64,000 nucleotides of DNA from Doryteuthis pealeii. Taxonomy: Eukaryota; Mollusca; Cephalopoda; Myopsida; Loliginidae. The notes beneath the pieces were generated by a model, which searched no databases, was not told the DNA's origin, and saw only the letters and a program-made list of their open reading frames with translations. Shown here one piece after another: positions 20,309 to 31,110 of this stretch (positions within the stretch are counted from its first letter, which is position 1; each line of letters begins with the position of its first letter). Location: NCBI GenBank assembly GCA_023376005.1, contig CM042145.1:59346115-59410114 (forward strand), in the 5' to 3' direction. The translations under genes and the position numbers were made by a program.

Positions 20309-20900
20309 AGGGTGATTCAAAATGTAATGCCATTTTGTTTAGCACATGTATAATTATCAAAATAGGAACATGTATCATACATTAAATTGAAGCTGGTCAT
20401 CTCTATATCACATCCCTACTTCTCCACATAGTAACAGTTTCTCTCAATAGAAATGTTTCACTTTCAAATTAGAGCATGTATCCCTGGCCTGTAATATTCT
20501 GTTGACTGTTGTTTGAGCCATTTCTTCACTACAGATTTCACTTCCTCACTTCTTCAATACAGATTTCACTTCCTCACTTCTTCAATACAGATTTCACTTC
20601 CTCACTTCTTCAATACAGATTTCACTTCCTCAATTCTTCAATACAGATTTCACTTCCTCAATTCTCAATACAGATTTCACTTCCTCACTTCTTCAATACA
20701 GATTTCACTTCCTCACTTCTTCAATACAGATTTCACTTCCTCACTTCTTCAATACAGATTTCACTTCCTCACTTCTTCAATACAGATTTCACTTCCTCGG
20801 CCCCATGAATGAGGGTTTGAGAGGCAAACATTTTGAGTATGAAGTGAAATTGGGCAGAATGTAATACAAGTAGAGTACAGCTGGTTTGAATTCAGAGTTT
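20309..20900 (-). pseudogene. Mariner-like transposase 3' end with expanded internal repeat
   Basis: The minus-strand element terminus is at about 20309 (ACGAGGGTGATTCAAAATGT), the usual outer end of this mariner-type family. Reading inward on the minus strand, the C-terminal transposase remnant is visible, in the region that at 40495-40790 gives SDEEVKSVVKKWLREQ and ERNGNYVEE. A tandem expansion at 20531-20798 disrupts the region upstream of the C-terminus. The coding sequence is dead. A mariner (DD34D) assignment follows from the C-terminal motif order, not from catalytic residues, which are absent here. Confidence 0.6.
20531..20798. repeat. 28-bp minisatellite inside transposase sequence
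   Basis: ACAGATTTCACTTCCTCA begins at 20531, 20559, 20587, 20615, 20643, 20670, 20698, 20726, 20754 and 20782: nine 28-bp steps except one of 27. The unit equals the sequence ACTACAGATTTCACTTCCTC that occurs once in the mariner copy near 40715, so the array arose by local expansion of transposase DNA. Confidence 0.95.
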
Positions 20901-20962
20901 TCTCCTCGACACTTCCTCCGGCGACAAACAACGTTAAATACACCTCCTAAATATGTCGGTAT

Positions 20963-21042
20963 GGTTGCCTTCTAATGTGCAATTGTTAAGAAGGTAGACG
21001 AGAAGACCATTATTTTGTGAGTTCGATTCTCACTGGTTACCC
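20963..21042 (+). repeat. tRNA-like sequence (pseudo-tRNA or SINE head)
   Basis: A perfect T-arm is present: GTGAG, loop TTCGATT, CTCAC (21017-21033). The outer segments GGTTGCC and GGTTACC can form most of an acceptor stem. The D-arm and anticodon arm are poor and the B-box GTTCGATTC is intact. More likely a SINE head or tRNA pseudogene than a working tRNA. Confidence 0.45.
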
Positions 21043-21215
21043 TAAATGGGATATATTTGTATTGAATCATTTTTTCTGTTTTCTATACATATTTATTCAT
21101 TATTCATCTGTGCAAAGTTAATTATATAAAATGTATGTTTATTCATTAGTTGGAAATACAATAAATACATAAAAATATGTGTACGAGTATTTGTTTCCCT
21201 TCCACTATCTATCTA

Positions 21216-21221
<6 letters not shown>

Positions 21222-21245
<24 letters not shown>
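21222..21245. repeat. (AT)n microsatellite abutting a Helitron
   Basis: The last A of the tract precedes the Helitron TC start. Confidence 0.9.
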
Positions 21246-21248
<3 letters not shown>

Positions 21249-21889
21249 TCTTAATATAATGGAGATTGTGGGTTTGTATGTTTGTAACCGAAACTATATT
21301 ACTATTCAAGTCACAATTCCCTTTGGTATTTACATCACATTCTCCATGATCTTATTTTTTATTTAAACCTCAATTATTGATAAAATTGTTTTACATCATT
21401 AAGACTGTTGACCATATCTACATACTAATAGCATGCAATTGTATTTATATATACAAGAAAATAGCAGTTTACAGTGTGAATCGGTAGGCTAATTTGCATA
21501 TTGATCTTTAAAAATTGATTTTAATAAATATATGCTTAGTATTATTGGTTTCTAATTGTTTGGTTTTATATTAATGAATATGAGCAAAAATCTCGGGGAT
21601 AAATCTTAAAAGAAATCCATTAACAAGAAGAAATAACTGTAATATTATTCTTTACTTCCTATTTTAACTAAATAGTTAAATTAGGAAAATGTACCAATGA
21701 AAGACGGGAGTAAGGTAAAATGATGGAAGAGTTAGTTTCAAAGTTGTTCTATTTTTCAATCATACCCCCTCTGTTCCAAATATTTTTATCTGCATTCTTA
21801 TTCAGTTTCATTAGCCTTTCTAATTTAACATGATATTTTATCATATTAAAACTTAAATACTTGCACTCGGAGGGTGCATATATTTGCTA

Positions 21890-21890
<1 letters not shown>
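21246..21890 (+). mobile_element. Non-autonomous Helitron, family 1 (645 bp, complete)
   Basis: 5' TCTTCTTAATATAATGGAGA, 3' hairpin TGCACTCGGAGGGTGCA, then TATATTTGCTAG; inserted between A and T. The hairpin stem GCACYC/GRGTGC sits 11 bp from the end, as in canonical Helitrons. The interior carries GTAACCGAAACTATATTACT and an AT-rich 70-codon region that is open in some sister copies but has a stop here. No Rep/helicase genes. Nearest relatives are 31920-32515 (minus), 59743-60352 (minus), 54146-54738 (minus) and 61918-62283. Confidence 0.85.

Positions 21891-21943
<53 letters not shown>
21891..21943. repeat. (AT)n microsatellite at Helitron 3' end
   Basis: About 53 bp of pure AT immediately after the terminal CTAG. 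Confidence 0.95.
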
Positions 21944-21948
<5 letters not shown>

Positions 21949-22226
21949 TTATATTTTTATATTTATTTACATGGAAACAAATTTGCTACCACTGGTTTCT
22001 TGCTATGTGTGTTTAATTTTTTAAGCTGGGCAATCATCAGGCAACGAAAAACGTTTTTGAAATGATATAGATATGGTGAAATGTGTGCATTTTATTAAAT
22101 GTATTCGCGTGTCAATTGTTTGTTAGCTTGTACTATGTATATTGTCGGATGCACCTGTTCTGTTCGTACGTGTGCGTATGTTGGCATGAGGCGCGACATC
22201 ATGATCAAATCACGCGAATCAACAAA

Positions 22227-22228
<2 letters not shown>

Positions 22229-22262
<34 letters not shown>
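22229..22262. repeat. (AT)n microsatellite
   Basis: Pure AT tract. Flanking frames on both strands encode YIYI repeats only. Confidence 0.95.
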
Positions 22263-22265
<3 letters not shown>

Positions 22266-22399
22266 GTGGACAAAATCTGTTTGAGATGGCGATAGCCAAC
22301 AATTTTGGGGGGAGACTATGTGCTTAATTGAAGTCATACCTAATTTGTAAATTAATTAGTTATAATTAAATGAATTAGGCGTGCATATAGGTTTAAATG

Positions 22400-22558
22400 T
22401 AAGGTGTAAACAAATCGAGAAAAAGTCAATCTCTATGTACATTTCAGCCTATTAGGCCTCATTAGCAGAGTTATAGACAGGGCAGTGCTTTGTGCGTATT
22501 CGAACCCTACCTGTCAGGCTGGCAGGCAGGGATCTAACCATTACACTTGCTGGCTTTC
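22400..22558 (-). repeat. tRNA-derived SINE
   Basis: On the minus strand: AGCAAGTGTAATGGTTAGAT (A-box), GGTAGGGTTCGAATACGC (B-box), then a tail with CTAATGAGGCCTAATAGGCT. The tail resembles GATGAGACCTAATTAGGTCG in the SINE at 59545-59742, so the two may share a tail module. Confidence 0.65.
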
Positions 22559-22680
22559 CCAGATTTTCTCGTTTATTTTAAACTGATGTATATATCGCAC
22601 TTTTTGGTTGATTTACAGCACGACAGTATGAAGTGGAACAAACAATCTGTTTGAGATGGCGATAGCCGACAAAATATATA

Positions 22681-23074
22681 TCTATTAATAATGGAGATTC
22701 GCTTCCGGTTTTTGTCTGTAACAAAAATTACGTCACTGCCTACGTCACATTACCCAAAAGTGTCCTAACATAGAATAAATGCACTCAAAATATGAACATG
22801 CAACATTAGACAGCCCTCATTGTTTTTTAAAACAAGTTTTTAATAAATACATGACTGGTATTATATATCTATATATAGTTTGTTTTATTTCAATACATAT
22901 TTAAAGTTTACATTTCAAATTGTTTTATTTTTTAATCCTGTAATGAATTTGATGATTTTACTTACTTAAGGTACAAACTCGCTGACATTGAATTTTTTAT
23001 TCCCATCCCTCAGGCATATGTTTCAAAAATCTATTTTACATCGCCCCGAGGGCGTTTTTTTTATTTTGTACTAG
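22681..23074 (+). mobile_element. Non-autonomous Helitron, family 2 (394 bp, complete)
   Basis: 5' TCTATTAATAATGGAGATTC, 3' CGCCCCGAGGGCG hairpin and TTTTGTACTAG; A before and T after. Best-preserved family 2 copy. Confidence 0.85.
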
Positions 23075-23399
23075 TATATATAATCGTTTAACGATCTTTT
23101 TCTGTCCTGTGTATGACACTAAATTGCACACGTCAGTGCGGCTCCCGTTGAAGACTGAATTGCCTTTAAACAAATAAACCGAAATAGTTTATATCATATA
23201 GCTGTGTGCAAATTATTTATAGAAAAATAGGTACATAAATCAATAGTTGATTACAAATTTCTATTATCAAATTATTAGAACGGATATAATTGATTGGGGG
23301 AAAAGACTGACTTCGGCATTAAATAATCCAACAAATGATGCCATACCATAAAACTAATCAACATATATCTTTTCTCTCCTGTATCTTAATCTTTTAAAC

Positions 23400-23591
23400 T
23401 CTTTCTCTTACCCCCCCCTCTCTCTCTTTCCTTCTACCCTTTCTTTCTCTAAATTTGTTTTCATCTCTTAATACTTATCCACTCAACTCTCTCTCTCTCT
23501 CACACGCACATACACTCTTTCTCTTTCCTTCTTTTTCTCTAAATTGGTTTTCCTTCTCTTAATTATTCTTCGCTCAACACACACACACACA

Positions 23592-23625
<34 letters not shown>

Positions 23626-23712
23626 CTCCACCACAAATACTCTTTCTCTTTCCTTAAATTGGTTTTCCTTCTCTTCATCCTTCTCAACCCCCTCTCTCTC
23701 TCTCTCTCTCTA
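23400..23712. repeat. Pyrimidine-rich, (CT)n and (CA)n tracts
   Basis: Recurrent CTCTCT blocks at 23418, 23490, 23593-23622 and 23692-23712, with intervening similar segments (AAATTGGTTTTCCTTCTCTT appears at least twice). This looks like imperfect tandem duplication of roughly 100-bp units. Confidence 0.8.
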
Positions 23713-24213
23713 AGATATTTCCGTTATTTTACATCGTTCTTCCTATCACATTCTTTAGATATATACTAATCATCGCATCATCTGAAAAGAAGCCAAATTA
23801 ATAATACACCCCAGTGTGAATAAAACTCATTGCACCAACTAATAATCACTGATCCGAGATCCCCGTTCATCTTCATTTTCTGTAAATTATGAGCTTTCCG
23901 TTTTTTGTTCTTTTTTTATTCTGTAATAAATATTCAAGATATTTTCCGATTGTAGAAGAACGATCGATGGTTGAGTATCGTTTTCTTGAACAGAATAAAC
24001 ATAAAAACAATTCCTGACGAAGTGATGATGTTATAAGGGAAGACCTGTCCTCTGCAATAAAATGGGACTCGTCCAACGAATAAATAATACGGATTACGCG
24101 AGGGTATTAGTCGAGTCGTAACTAGTTTTGCTACAGAGATTTCATTACTATTCTTAGAGAGATGCTCGTTGGAATTAATCTTATTTATATCTATTGTACC
24201 AAATACAAAGAAC
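23713..24213. other. Sequence without recognised gene
   Basis: Two overlapping minus-strand frames (67 and 93 codons) show no domain. Not called. Confidence 0.4.
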
Positions 24214-25421
24214 AATATTGATTAATTTTTAGGCAAGATGAATACAAATATTTTACATTTAACCAGAATTAAACCATCCTGTCAGCTAGGGCCGTAGAAT
24301 ACGCAGACTGAACCTCTGAAGAGGAGTAAGACACCTTTCCATGGCGCCCCCTGTTGGCCTATGTTAACCTTTTTTTTCTGATTTCAATTTTTTATTTGAT
24401 AAATCAGTCACAACAGATAACAAGGATATTTTATTGCCTGAGATAACGTAACAAAAGACAGACATGACAGGCAATACAAGAAACATTTCATACGTAGTTA
24501 TTTGAGAGAAATGTCTTGATAGGAAAATAGTATTTTAGTAGAGAAAGTCTTGGGACTGTTGATTAAAGAGAAAAGTCATAGATTTACATGTTGAGTATGT
24601 TCCTAGTGTGATGAAAATGCTGGGGCGCAAATCCCCCACCTCCATGGACCGGAAACTCAACTTCTGCAACTGACAAGACTGGAGTGTAAAAGAAATTTTG
24701 ATTTTTTTTTTTCCGCTTTCAATTTTATAATACTGCTCGCTACACCACATATCGCCTACTGCAAATATGAGAGGTAATTACCTTTCGTGTTCCCTAGCGT
24801 CATATAGAACAGTTGTGAGCAAGGAATATAATCCTTACACTACCAAAGTATGAAAACACAAAACTAATTTATTATATGATTATTTTTTTATGTATTCATT
24901 ATTTTAGGATTGCAATTGTAGAAATGTTTGGTGATTAGCATCCAACTGTGTTATGAGCTGAGTATGCTATTGGTTTGAACAACAGCAACTGGTGCCCAAA
25001 GCAGCTGGTATTTATGGAACTCAAGAATAGTCCATTCATGTATTTGGGGGATTCCATTCCTTGAGTCCTAATTAGCTGCTTGGTTTCTATGATGTTGTTA
25101 GGTTTCATAGATATTCTGGCTTTCTGTAGTAGGAGTGCAACAAGGTTAGATCCGTATTAAGGTACGGCTTCCTTGTTGCCTTTTCTTACCAATTCGGCGT
25201 TAATTTGAAGTTAGTAAATTAAATTGTGATAGGTTAGTAAATTAGTAACCAGCAATTAATGTAAACAACCCAAGGCATGTTTACCAGACTAATCAAAGCT
25301 TAGTACATTACAAACATGTTTCTAATTTTCATTAAATACATTTAAATTCACAGACAACAATATTGATTAATTTCTAGGCAAGATAAATAGAAATATTTTA
25401 CATTTAACCAGAATTAAAAGA
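24214..25421 (+). repeat. 66-bp direct repeats 1.14 kb apart
   Basis: 24214-24275 and 25347-25415 share CAATATTGATTAATTT, AGGCAAGAT and ATTTTACATTTAACCAGA. Family P material begins immediately after the first copy (CCATCCTGTCAGCTAGG). The enclosed 1.1 kb has no recognised gene; short minus-strand frames lack domains. Confidence 0.6.
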
Positions 25422-26017
25422 TTGGATAGATTTGCGTACAAACACGGGTCACCCTCTCAACCCTTTCGTAAACAGGGTCTCCTCCATCGGCTATAAATTG
25501 AACAGCGGATGGTCAATGTGTTAAGGGCAATATGATTACATTTGGTAATTTATGAGGAAGTGCGTCCCGGTCTCCTGCCTCAGAAATTGCTATCTGGTGA
25601 CTATTAAAATAACATCCCCAGCTATGTCGTCTCAGATTTTCTTTTATTCATGTTTGTTTAATGTCTTGTTTTTAGTTTAAATAAACAAGAATTACGACAA
25701 AAAAAGAAGCGACCCCCCCAAATACATTTACTTGTAGAAAAATCTATCTATCTATCTCATTTGTTCATATCTATATTTTGTTCTAATCTCAGTCATTAAT
25801 TACAAGAGTCACAAATATCACTCAAATCATGAATGAAATACAAATGATGCTTTAAAATGGACCAAATATACACATATATATACATACATGCATGTAATAT
25901 TATATATATATATTTGAATAAAAATAACATATTATATATAATACAATATGATATAATATATTATATGCATATAATGTATTATAGTGTATAAATACATATA
26001 TAAGATATATATATCTA

Positions 26018-26055
<38 letters not shown>

Positions 26056-26150
26056 GGATATACATATTCTACACATATAATTGGATATTCATACACTTAA
26101 ATACATACATATATATATAATGCTAATAGAAAAAAAGTCACACACACATA

Positions 26151-26187
<37 letters not shown>

Positions 26188-26215
26188 TTATTTATTTATT
26201 TATTTATTCATTCAT
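25422..26215. other. AT-rich tract with nested microsatellites
   Basis: TATA-rich stretch from 25860, (AT)n at 26024-26050 and 26164-26185, a (TTTA)n run at 26187-26206 and (TG)n at 26151-26164. No gene seen. Confidence 0.7.
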
Positions 26216-26880
26216 TCATATATATTGAGAGAGAGAGAGAGAGAGAGAAGTATAGAGTGACTTTAAAGATAAATGTTTTGTACAAAATTATTTCTTTTTC
26301 TAAACAAGATGGATGAAAATGATTAACATTTAAATGAAGACACTTATTCCAATCTGAATTTTAATCATTTTCAACTATGTATTCATTTACAACCAAATTT
26401 CATGAATATAGTTTGAAAATGACGCTTATATTTTTCGTAAGGTCAAATTTTCTTTATAGGCTAATCCTCCTGACTACTGTATACAAAAAGTGTTGCGCTA
26501 TAGAAAAGAATAAAAAGATTACCAAATAACTGGTCGGTTGAGGCTTTAAGGAATTTTTAATACATTGTCTCAGAAATATAAGAACGGTAAGTCCTGCAAT
26601 AAAAATAGACATATTTTTTTATCAGACTTAGAAACAACTAAAATCTGTGTGGCTTAGTCAAATAGATTTTTTTTTTACTTACTAAACGAAGAAGATAAGA
26701 AATTTTGACGATATTTATGAGAATATCTGTAGGTAATGATTAAAAACCAACCAAAAATAACTAACAGAAAAAAAAACTATCAATGGAGAAAAAGTTATAA
26801 AAATATTTTTTTCAATTCTCAGAGAGAATTTAGAAAAATGTCATGTTATTCTTAAAAAAAGTAAATTTAGAAAGAATTTG
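26216..26880. other. AT-rich sequence with short (GA)n
   Basis: A (GA)n tract at 26227-26249, then sequence with no recognised feature. Confidence 0.5.
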
Positions 26881-26894
26881 AATAGATAAATACC

Positions 26895-27040
26895 CTCTCT
26901 CTCCTCCTCTCTCTCTCCCTCCCTCTCTCTCTCTCCTCCCTCTCTCTCTCCTCCCTCTCTCTCTCCCTCCCTCTCTCTCTCACTCATATATATATTATAT
27001 ATATATATATAATATGTGTGTGTGTGTGTGTATTTGGGCA
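26895..27040. repeat. (CT)n, (AT)n and (GT)n compound tract
   Basis: CTCTCTCC units to 26981, AT to 27013, then (TG)n. Confidence 0.95.
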
Positions 27041-27081
27041 GCATTCTTTCATTTATACATGTAGAATTAAATACATATCTC

Positions 27082-27538
27082 CTGTTTAACAATTTTATTT
27101 TTCATCTCTTCGAGTTTTCTGGCCAACTTTTGAATATTTGGGTGGAATTCGGGGATAAGTCCACCAAAGTTCAGGTCCCGAGTACTTTCGGCACTTCAAA
27201 GTGCCATTATTAGGGGTGATGTGTTCAAGTTTTCTTTTGTTTTTTCTTAAAATTATATTAATATGGAGGCTGGAAGGAGAAGAATTGATGAGAAAGGTGT
27301 TATATTTAGAATGCCTATAACACCTTTCTCATCAATTGTTCTCCTTCCAGCCTCCACATTAATATAATTTTTTTTAAAAACTTTAAAAAACTGGAACACA
27401 TCACCCCTGGTGATGGCACTTCGAAGTGCCGAAAGTACTCGGGATTTGAGCTTTGGTGGACTTATCCACGAATTCCACCCAAACATTAAAAAGTTGGCCA
27501 GAAAACTCGAAAAGATCAAAAATAAAATTGTTAAACAG
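27082..27538. repeat. 457-bp palindrome (foldback element)
   Basis: The arms at 27082-27304 and 27316-27538 are about 223 bp each and reverse complementary with roughly 10% differences. Outer ends: CTGTTTAACAATTTTATTTT and its complement. Inner ends: GAGAAAGGTGTTATA / TATAACACCTTTCTC around an 11-bp spacer. The smaller self-complementary motif CACTTCAAAGTGCC lies inside each arm. Short open frames on both strands mirror each other because of the palindrome, so they are not evidence of genes. Confidence 0.9.
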
Positions 27539-27563
27539 ATGTGTCTTTTGTTATATATATATA

Positions 27564-27683
27564 TATAGTTGTAGAAAAATGTTTTCTGTATACCACGGTT
27601 TCGATGTTCACGGAGAACCCTGTGGAAGGTGAACTTTGAACACCGAAACCGGATAGAGAGTAAAACTGTTTTCTACAACTATA
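27564..27683. repeat. Imperfect foldback
   Basis: TATAGTTGTAGAAAA and TTTTCTACAACTATA bound a roughly 120-bp imperfect hairpin. Inside, CGGTTTCGATGTTCAC pairs with GTTTGAACACCGAAACCG-like sequence. Lies 25 bp from the larger palindrome, across an AT run. Confidence 0.7.
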
Positions 27684-27769
27684 AATTCTCTATATTTCAT
27701 GAAATATATTGAGCCCTTTGGATTAACTACTTATGTTACTACAAAAAAAATGTGGTAGTAACCTTTTGA

Positions 27770-27774
<5 letters not shown>

Positions 27775-27812
<38 letters not shown>
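27775..27812. repeat. (AT)n microsatellite
   Basis: Adjoins the family M repeat. Confidence 0.95.
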
Positions 27813-27818
<6 letters not shown>

Positions 27819-27834
27819 GTGATAAGATAGTATG

Positions 27835-28002
27835 GTATATTTATAAGTACATAGGGCTCAATATTATTGATAGAGCATGTATATCTAAGTTAGAGTAGGG
27901 TGGACATAGTCACTTGGTAACTGTGAGTTTCTTGCCAATGTGATGTTCAAAGCACTTAGTGTGAAAATCGCATAGGCTGGAAACTGTCAGTTATCAAGCG
28001 CC

Positions 28003-28048
<46 letters not shown>

Positions 28049-28205
28049 TTTGCTACATTTATGAATAAAGTGTCGTTAATATGAGTAATAGAGCATACAT
28101 ATCTAAGTTAGGATTGTGTAGACATAGTTTGGTAAATGTTAGTTTATCGCCTATGTAATTTTAAGACTATTTGTCTGAAGATCACAGAGGTGAAAACTGA
28201 CTGAA
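27835..28205 (+). repeat. Two copies of repeat M flanking (AT)n
   Basis: GATAGAGCATGTATATCTAA is at about 27870 and AATAGAGCATACATATCTAA at about 28085. Both are followed by a GTGGACATAGT-type block, a TTTCTTGCC/TTATCGCC block and TGTGAAAATCGCATAGGCTG / TGAAGATCACAGAGGTG. The (AT)n at 28004-28046 separates the copies. Further copies lie at 28915-29075, 57605-57735 (minus) and 61410-61530. Confidence 0.65.
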
Positions 28206-28910
28206 AAAAAACGTGTAAAATCTCTTTATAAAACTTTTCTATCTTGTGTCGTGCATAACCGTTCTGACTATGTAATGTAAAACTTGTCCCTTAATTTGTA
28301 TAGTAATGCCAATCCTACTATTGTACATCTTGCATGTTTTGTTTCTCTATGCTAGGTTCATAGGGATTTGGTCGAAATGGTTTTTGGTGATATTCACAAC
28401 AAAGTTACCATCAATTAATCCATTGTAAGATTCAGGGGCATATTTCTCAAGAACCTTCATATCATCTTGCATTGTAGGGGGTATACTTTCTGTTTTTCTG
28501 TCATGTCATCTTAGAAATCAACTTTGAGATGTATCATTCACTATGGTTACACTCCCACACTTGAATTTACATATATTCATCTCTTTGGTTTTTTTGTGAT
28601 ATGCTTGTTCATAAGTGAATTGAGACCCATCTGATGAGGCAAACATTTGGGGAGCCGGTTTAAAATCAACTTAGATTTATATGGGCCCCAATTTTTGTCG
28701 AAATAATTTATTATGGATTACTGTATTGAGTTCTTCCTTTATTGATAAATATTGCTCTGTATATAATCTTTACATTGAGCTCTCTTTAGTGATTTAATGA
28801 TTCACTGTGGATCATCATTAGTACAGTATCTTGAAATCACATATAGAATCATCCCTTACTACCTAGTTTTGGATAAATCATATATATATATAATATTGTA
28901 GATAATATGG
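28206..28910. other. Sequence with no recognised feature
   Basis: No named repeat or open frame of interest. Confidence 0.5.
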
Positions 28911-28914
28911 GTGT

Positions 28915-29075
28915 ATATTTCTAAGCAGATAGTCTTCAATATCATTGATAGAGCGTTTTATATTTGAGTTAAGGTAGCAGGGACAGGGTGTCAATAACTG
29001 GTTACTGACAGTTTCTTGCCTATACGACCTTCACACCAAAACTGCTTCGTGATCTTCAGACCGCGTGCAAAACGC
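28915..29075 (+). repeat. Repeat M copy
   Basis: ATTGATAGAGCGTTTTATAT, CAATAACTGGTTACTGACAG, TTTCTTGCCTATACG and CTTCGTGATCTTCAGACCG keep the family M order. It ends in the (CA)n-(AT)n-(GT)n tract. Confidence 0.55.
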
Positions 29076-29082
29076 GCAACAC

Positions 29083-29085
29083 ACA

Positions 29086-29175
<90 letters not shown>
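29083..29175. repeat. (CA)n-(AT)n-(TG)n microsatellite, self-complementary
   Basis: CA repeats, about 50 bp of AT, then TG repeats: the entire 90 bp can fold on itself. Confidence 0.95.
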
Positions 29176-29943
29176 TAGCTATTATTCTTTCTAAACTCCC
29201 CAATATTAAAATTTTATAACAAAAAATATGAATACGTGGTAGTCAAAAATTAAGTACAACCCTTATACATTATTTATGTAGTATTATTTTTTGCTTGATT
29301 TCAATTCTGTAGGATTTGATAACAAACATCATATAATACTATTAATTTTAATTGCATAATATTAAACAGAAATTAGAATTCTGGTATCTTTCGTTGAGAT
29401 GAAAATAAAATTTTTAGGAAAAAATGGAACAGGTGTACTTATTTATTGATGATACTCCATAAAGTTCAGTACAAGATTAACTAATATTTATCTATGATAA
29501 GTAATTCGTTCTCACAATGAATTCATTAGTTTACGAAAAAAAAAAAAAAAAAATGTAAAAATTTGTTTATTTTGAGGTCAGATAGGAGAAAGCAAGTGCT
29601 GTGTTACTTGGATGAAGTCAGGAAAAATCTCAAACATACTCATGTAGTCCAACTAAAATTTGTTATTAGAGTTGCTGGAGTTTTTCTTGTCAAATTCGAC
29701 CATAAGTAATTTCCCATTTCTCCTAAATCAAAACATGTGAACATTGGAGTAATGATAAAGACAGTGGGCAGCCATAAAAACCTCTTGATGATGACGACGA
29801 TTATTATTATGACTCGAATCTAATATTCATTTTATATAGAAGCCACTGGTCACTGTCCAGTGTTCCCATAAGATAAGACGATTTAGGCATTAAAGTCTTC
29901 ACAGCAATCATTTGGAATTCCAATTCAAAATTTTAAGTCACAC
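29176..29943. other. AT-rich sequence with no recognised gene
   Basis: Contains a poly(A) run at about 29536-29552. Nothing else recognised. Confidence 0.5.
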
Positions 29944-30417
29944 GGGGGAGAGGATTCTCCGTGGTGTAGTGGCTAACGTGCAAGACTTCAACAGGATAGT
30001 AAGCGAGTTTGAACTCCAACCGCGATAATGCATTCACTTTCGAACTAATACACTTGAGAAAGGTATGAAACTTTATGGGAGAGGGAAATCCAGAGTCACA
30101 TTAGATTGGAGGTTCCGCTGGCGCTTCTCAGTATTAAGCACCCTAAAGTTCGCCATATGGTTTATCTACTGCTGAGATCTCGTTCCCTGGCCACAAATTG
30201 GTGGCTGATCAACACAAGTTCGGTCACCCAGGTGAAGGTGTATGATGTTAAAACACCCGAAACGCTATATGATCTTGGGATTACATTAATGGTCAAAGGC
30301 ATATTTTTTGGGTGTGTTCCCTGATTTGAGAAAGGCATGAAACCCATCACCCTTACCTATGGGTTAAATAGCATCATTACTTTTTCGACGAGGATGACTT
30401 TGGCATTAAATAACCCA
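29944..30417 (+). repeat. SINE family B split by a 255-bp insertion
   Basis: The family B head is at 29944-30070 (CTCCGTGGTGTAGTGGCTAA, GAGTTTGAACTCC B-box, TGCATTCACTTTCGAAC). The body resumes at 30324-30417 (CTATGGGTTAAATAGCATCA ... GGCATTAAATAACCCA). TTGAGAAAGGTATGAAAC stands before the insert and TTGAGAAAGGCATGAAAC after it, consistent with a 17-18 bp target-site duplication. Confidence 0.7.
30072..30324 (+). mobile_element. Insertion within SINE, unidentified retroposon
   Basis: About 253 bp flanked by the putative duplication described for the SINE. It is more GC-rich than the surroundings and contains ACAAGTTCGGTCACCCAGG and TAAAACACCCGAAACGCTAT. No poly(A) tail was identified. The open frame across it (72 codons) has no recognised domain. 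Confidence 0.45.
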
Positions 30418-30439
30418 AGGAGGTTGATATGGCATTAAA

Positions 30440-30920
30440 CAAAAGAGACCAAACCAACACCATCCTGTCGGCTAGGGATTTAGAATGCACCGACTGCACC
30501 TCTGTAGAAATGTAATACCCCCCCACACACATTGGGGCCACCTGTTGGCCTTAAATGGCGACAAGTGATGCTTAAGGACGAAATCCCTGTGGCTGAGCTG
30601 TCCATAACATGCAACCCTCCACTTTAGCCCTTACTTAAGTTACACTGGCGGTCGGATACGCCCCCTGCGATCAATCGGCTATTATGACAAATCCCAACCA
30701 TTTTTATCATATGTACTAAAAGGCGGTGGCTGAGGGTCTTAGTGTCCTGGTTTTTTGTTCACTCCGGAGTGGTAGTACCTGTTAAAGTCCCCTCTATGGG
30801 TTGAATAGAAAAAAGTGAGTTAAAAAATCTAATTTGAAAACCAAGAATGAATAAAACAAAATATCTTCGGCATAAAATAACCCAACAAGGGTTGACATGC
30901 CGTAAAATCCAACCCACGAA
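30440..30920 (-). repeat. Dispersed repeat family P, near full length
   Basis: Minus strand, outer ends GGTTGGTTCGTGGGTTGG and CGACAGGATGG. It includes GGCATGTCAACCCTTGTTGG, GGTACTACCACTCCGGAG, CCGCCTTTTAGTACATATG, a Cys/Gly-rich-looking GC block around 30540-30660, and AGAGGTGCAGTCGGTGCATT. The GATGCAGTTTAACG block seems deleted. Confidence 0.65.
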
Positions 30921-31084
30921 CCAACCAAACTGAACACATTAGAAAAGTGTCAAATGCTGAAGGAAAATTAGCCTTAAAGTAGTTTGAAGAATTCGTTATT
31001 ATTCAGGAACCAAAAAATTATGGCAAAGATTCTTCGCACAGTGACGCATGGTAAATAAACAATAACGATGAAATATTTTTCGCT

Positions 31085-31110
31085 TTTTTTTTTTTTTTTT
31101 TTTTTTTTTC
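31085..31110. repeat. Poly(T) run
   Basis: About 25 consecutive T. Confidence 0.95.

Noticed and set aside
27016..27519. Mirror-image frames on both strands (FSSFLANFLMFGWNS-like)
   Set aside because: The similarity between the strands is caused by the palindrome, not by two related genes.
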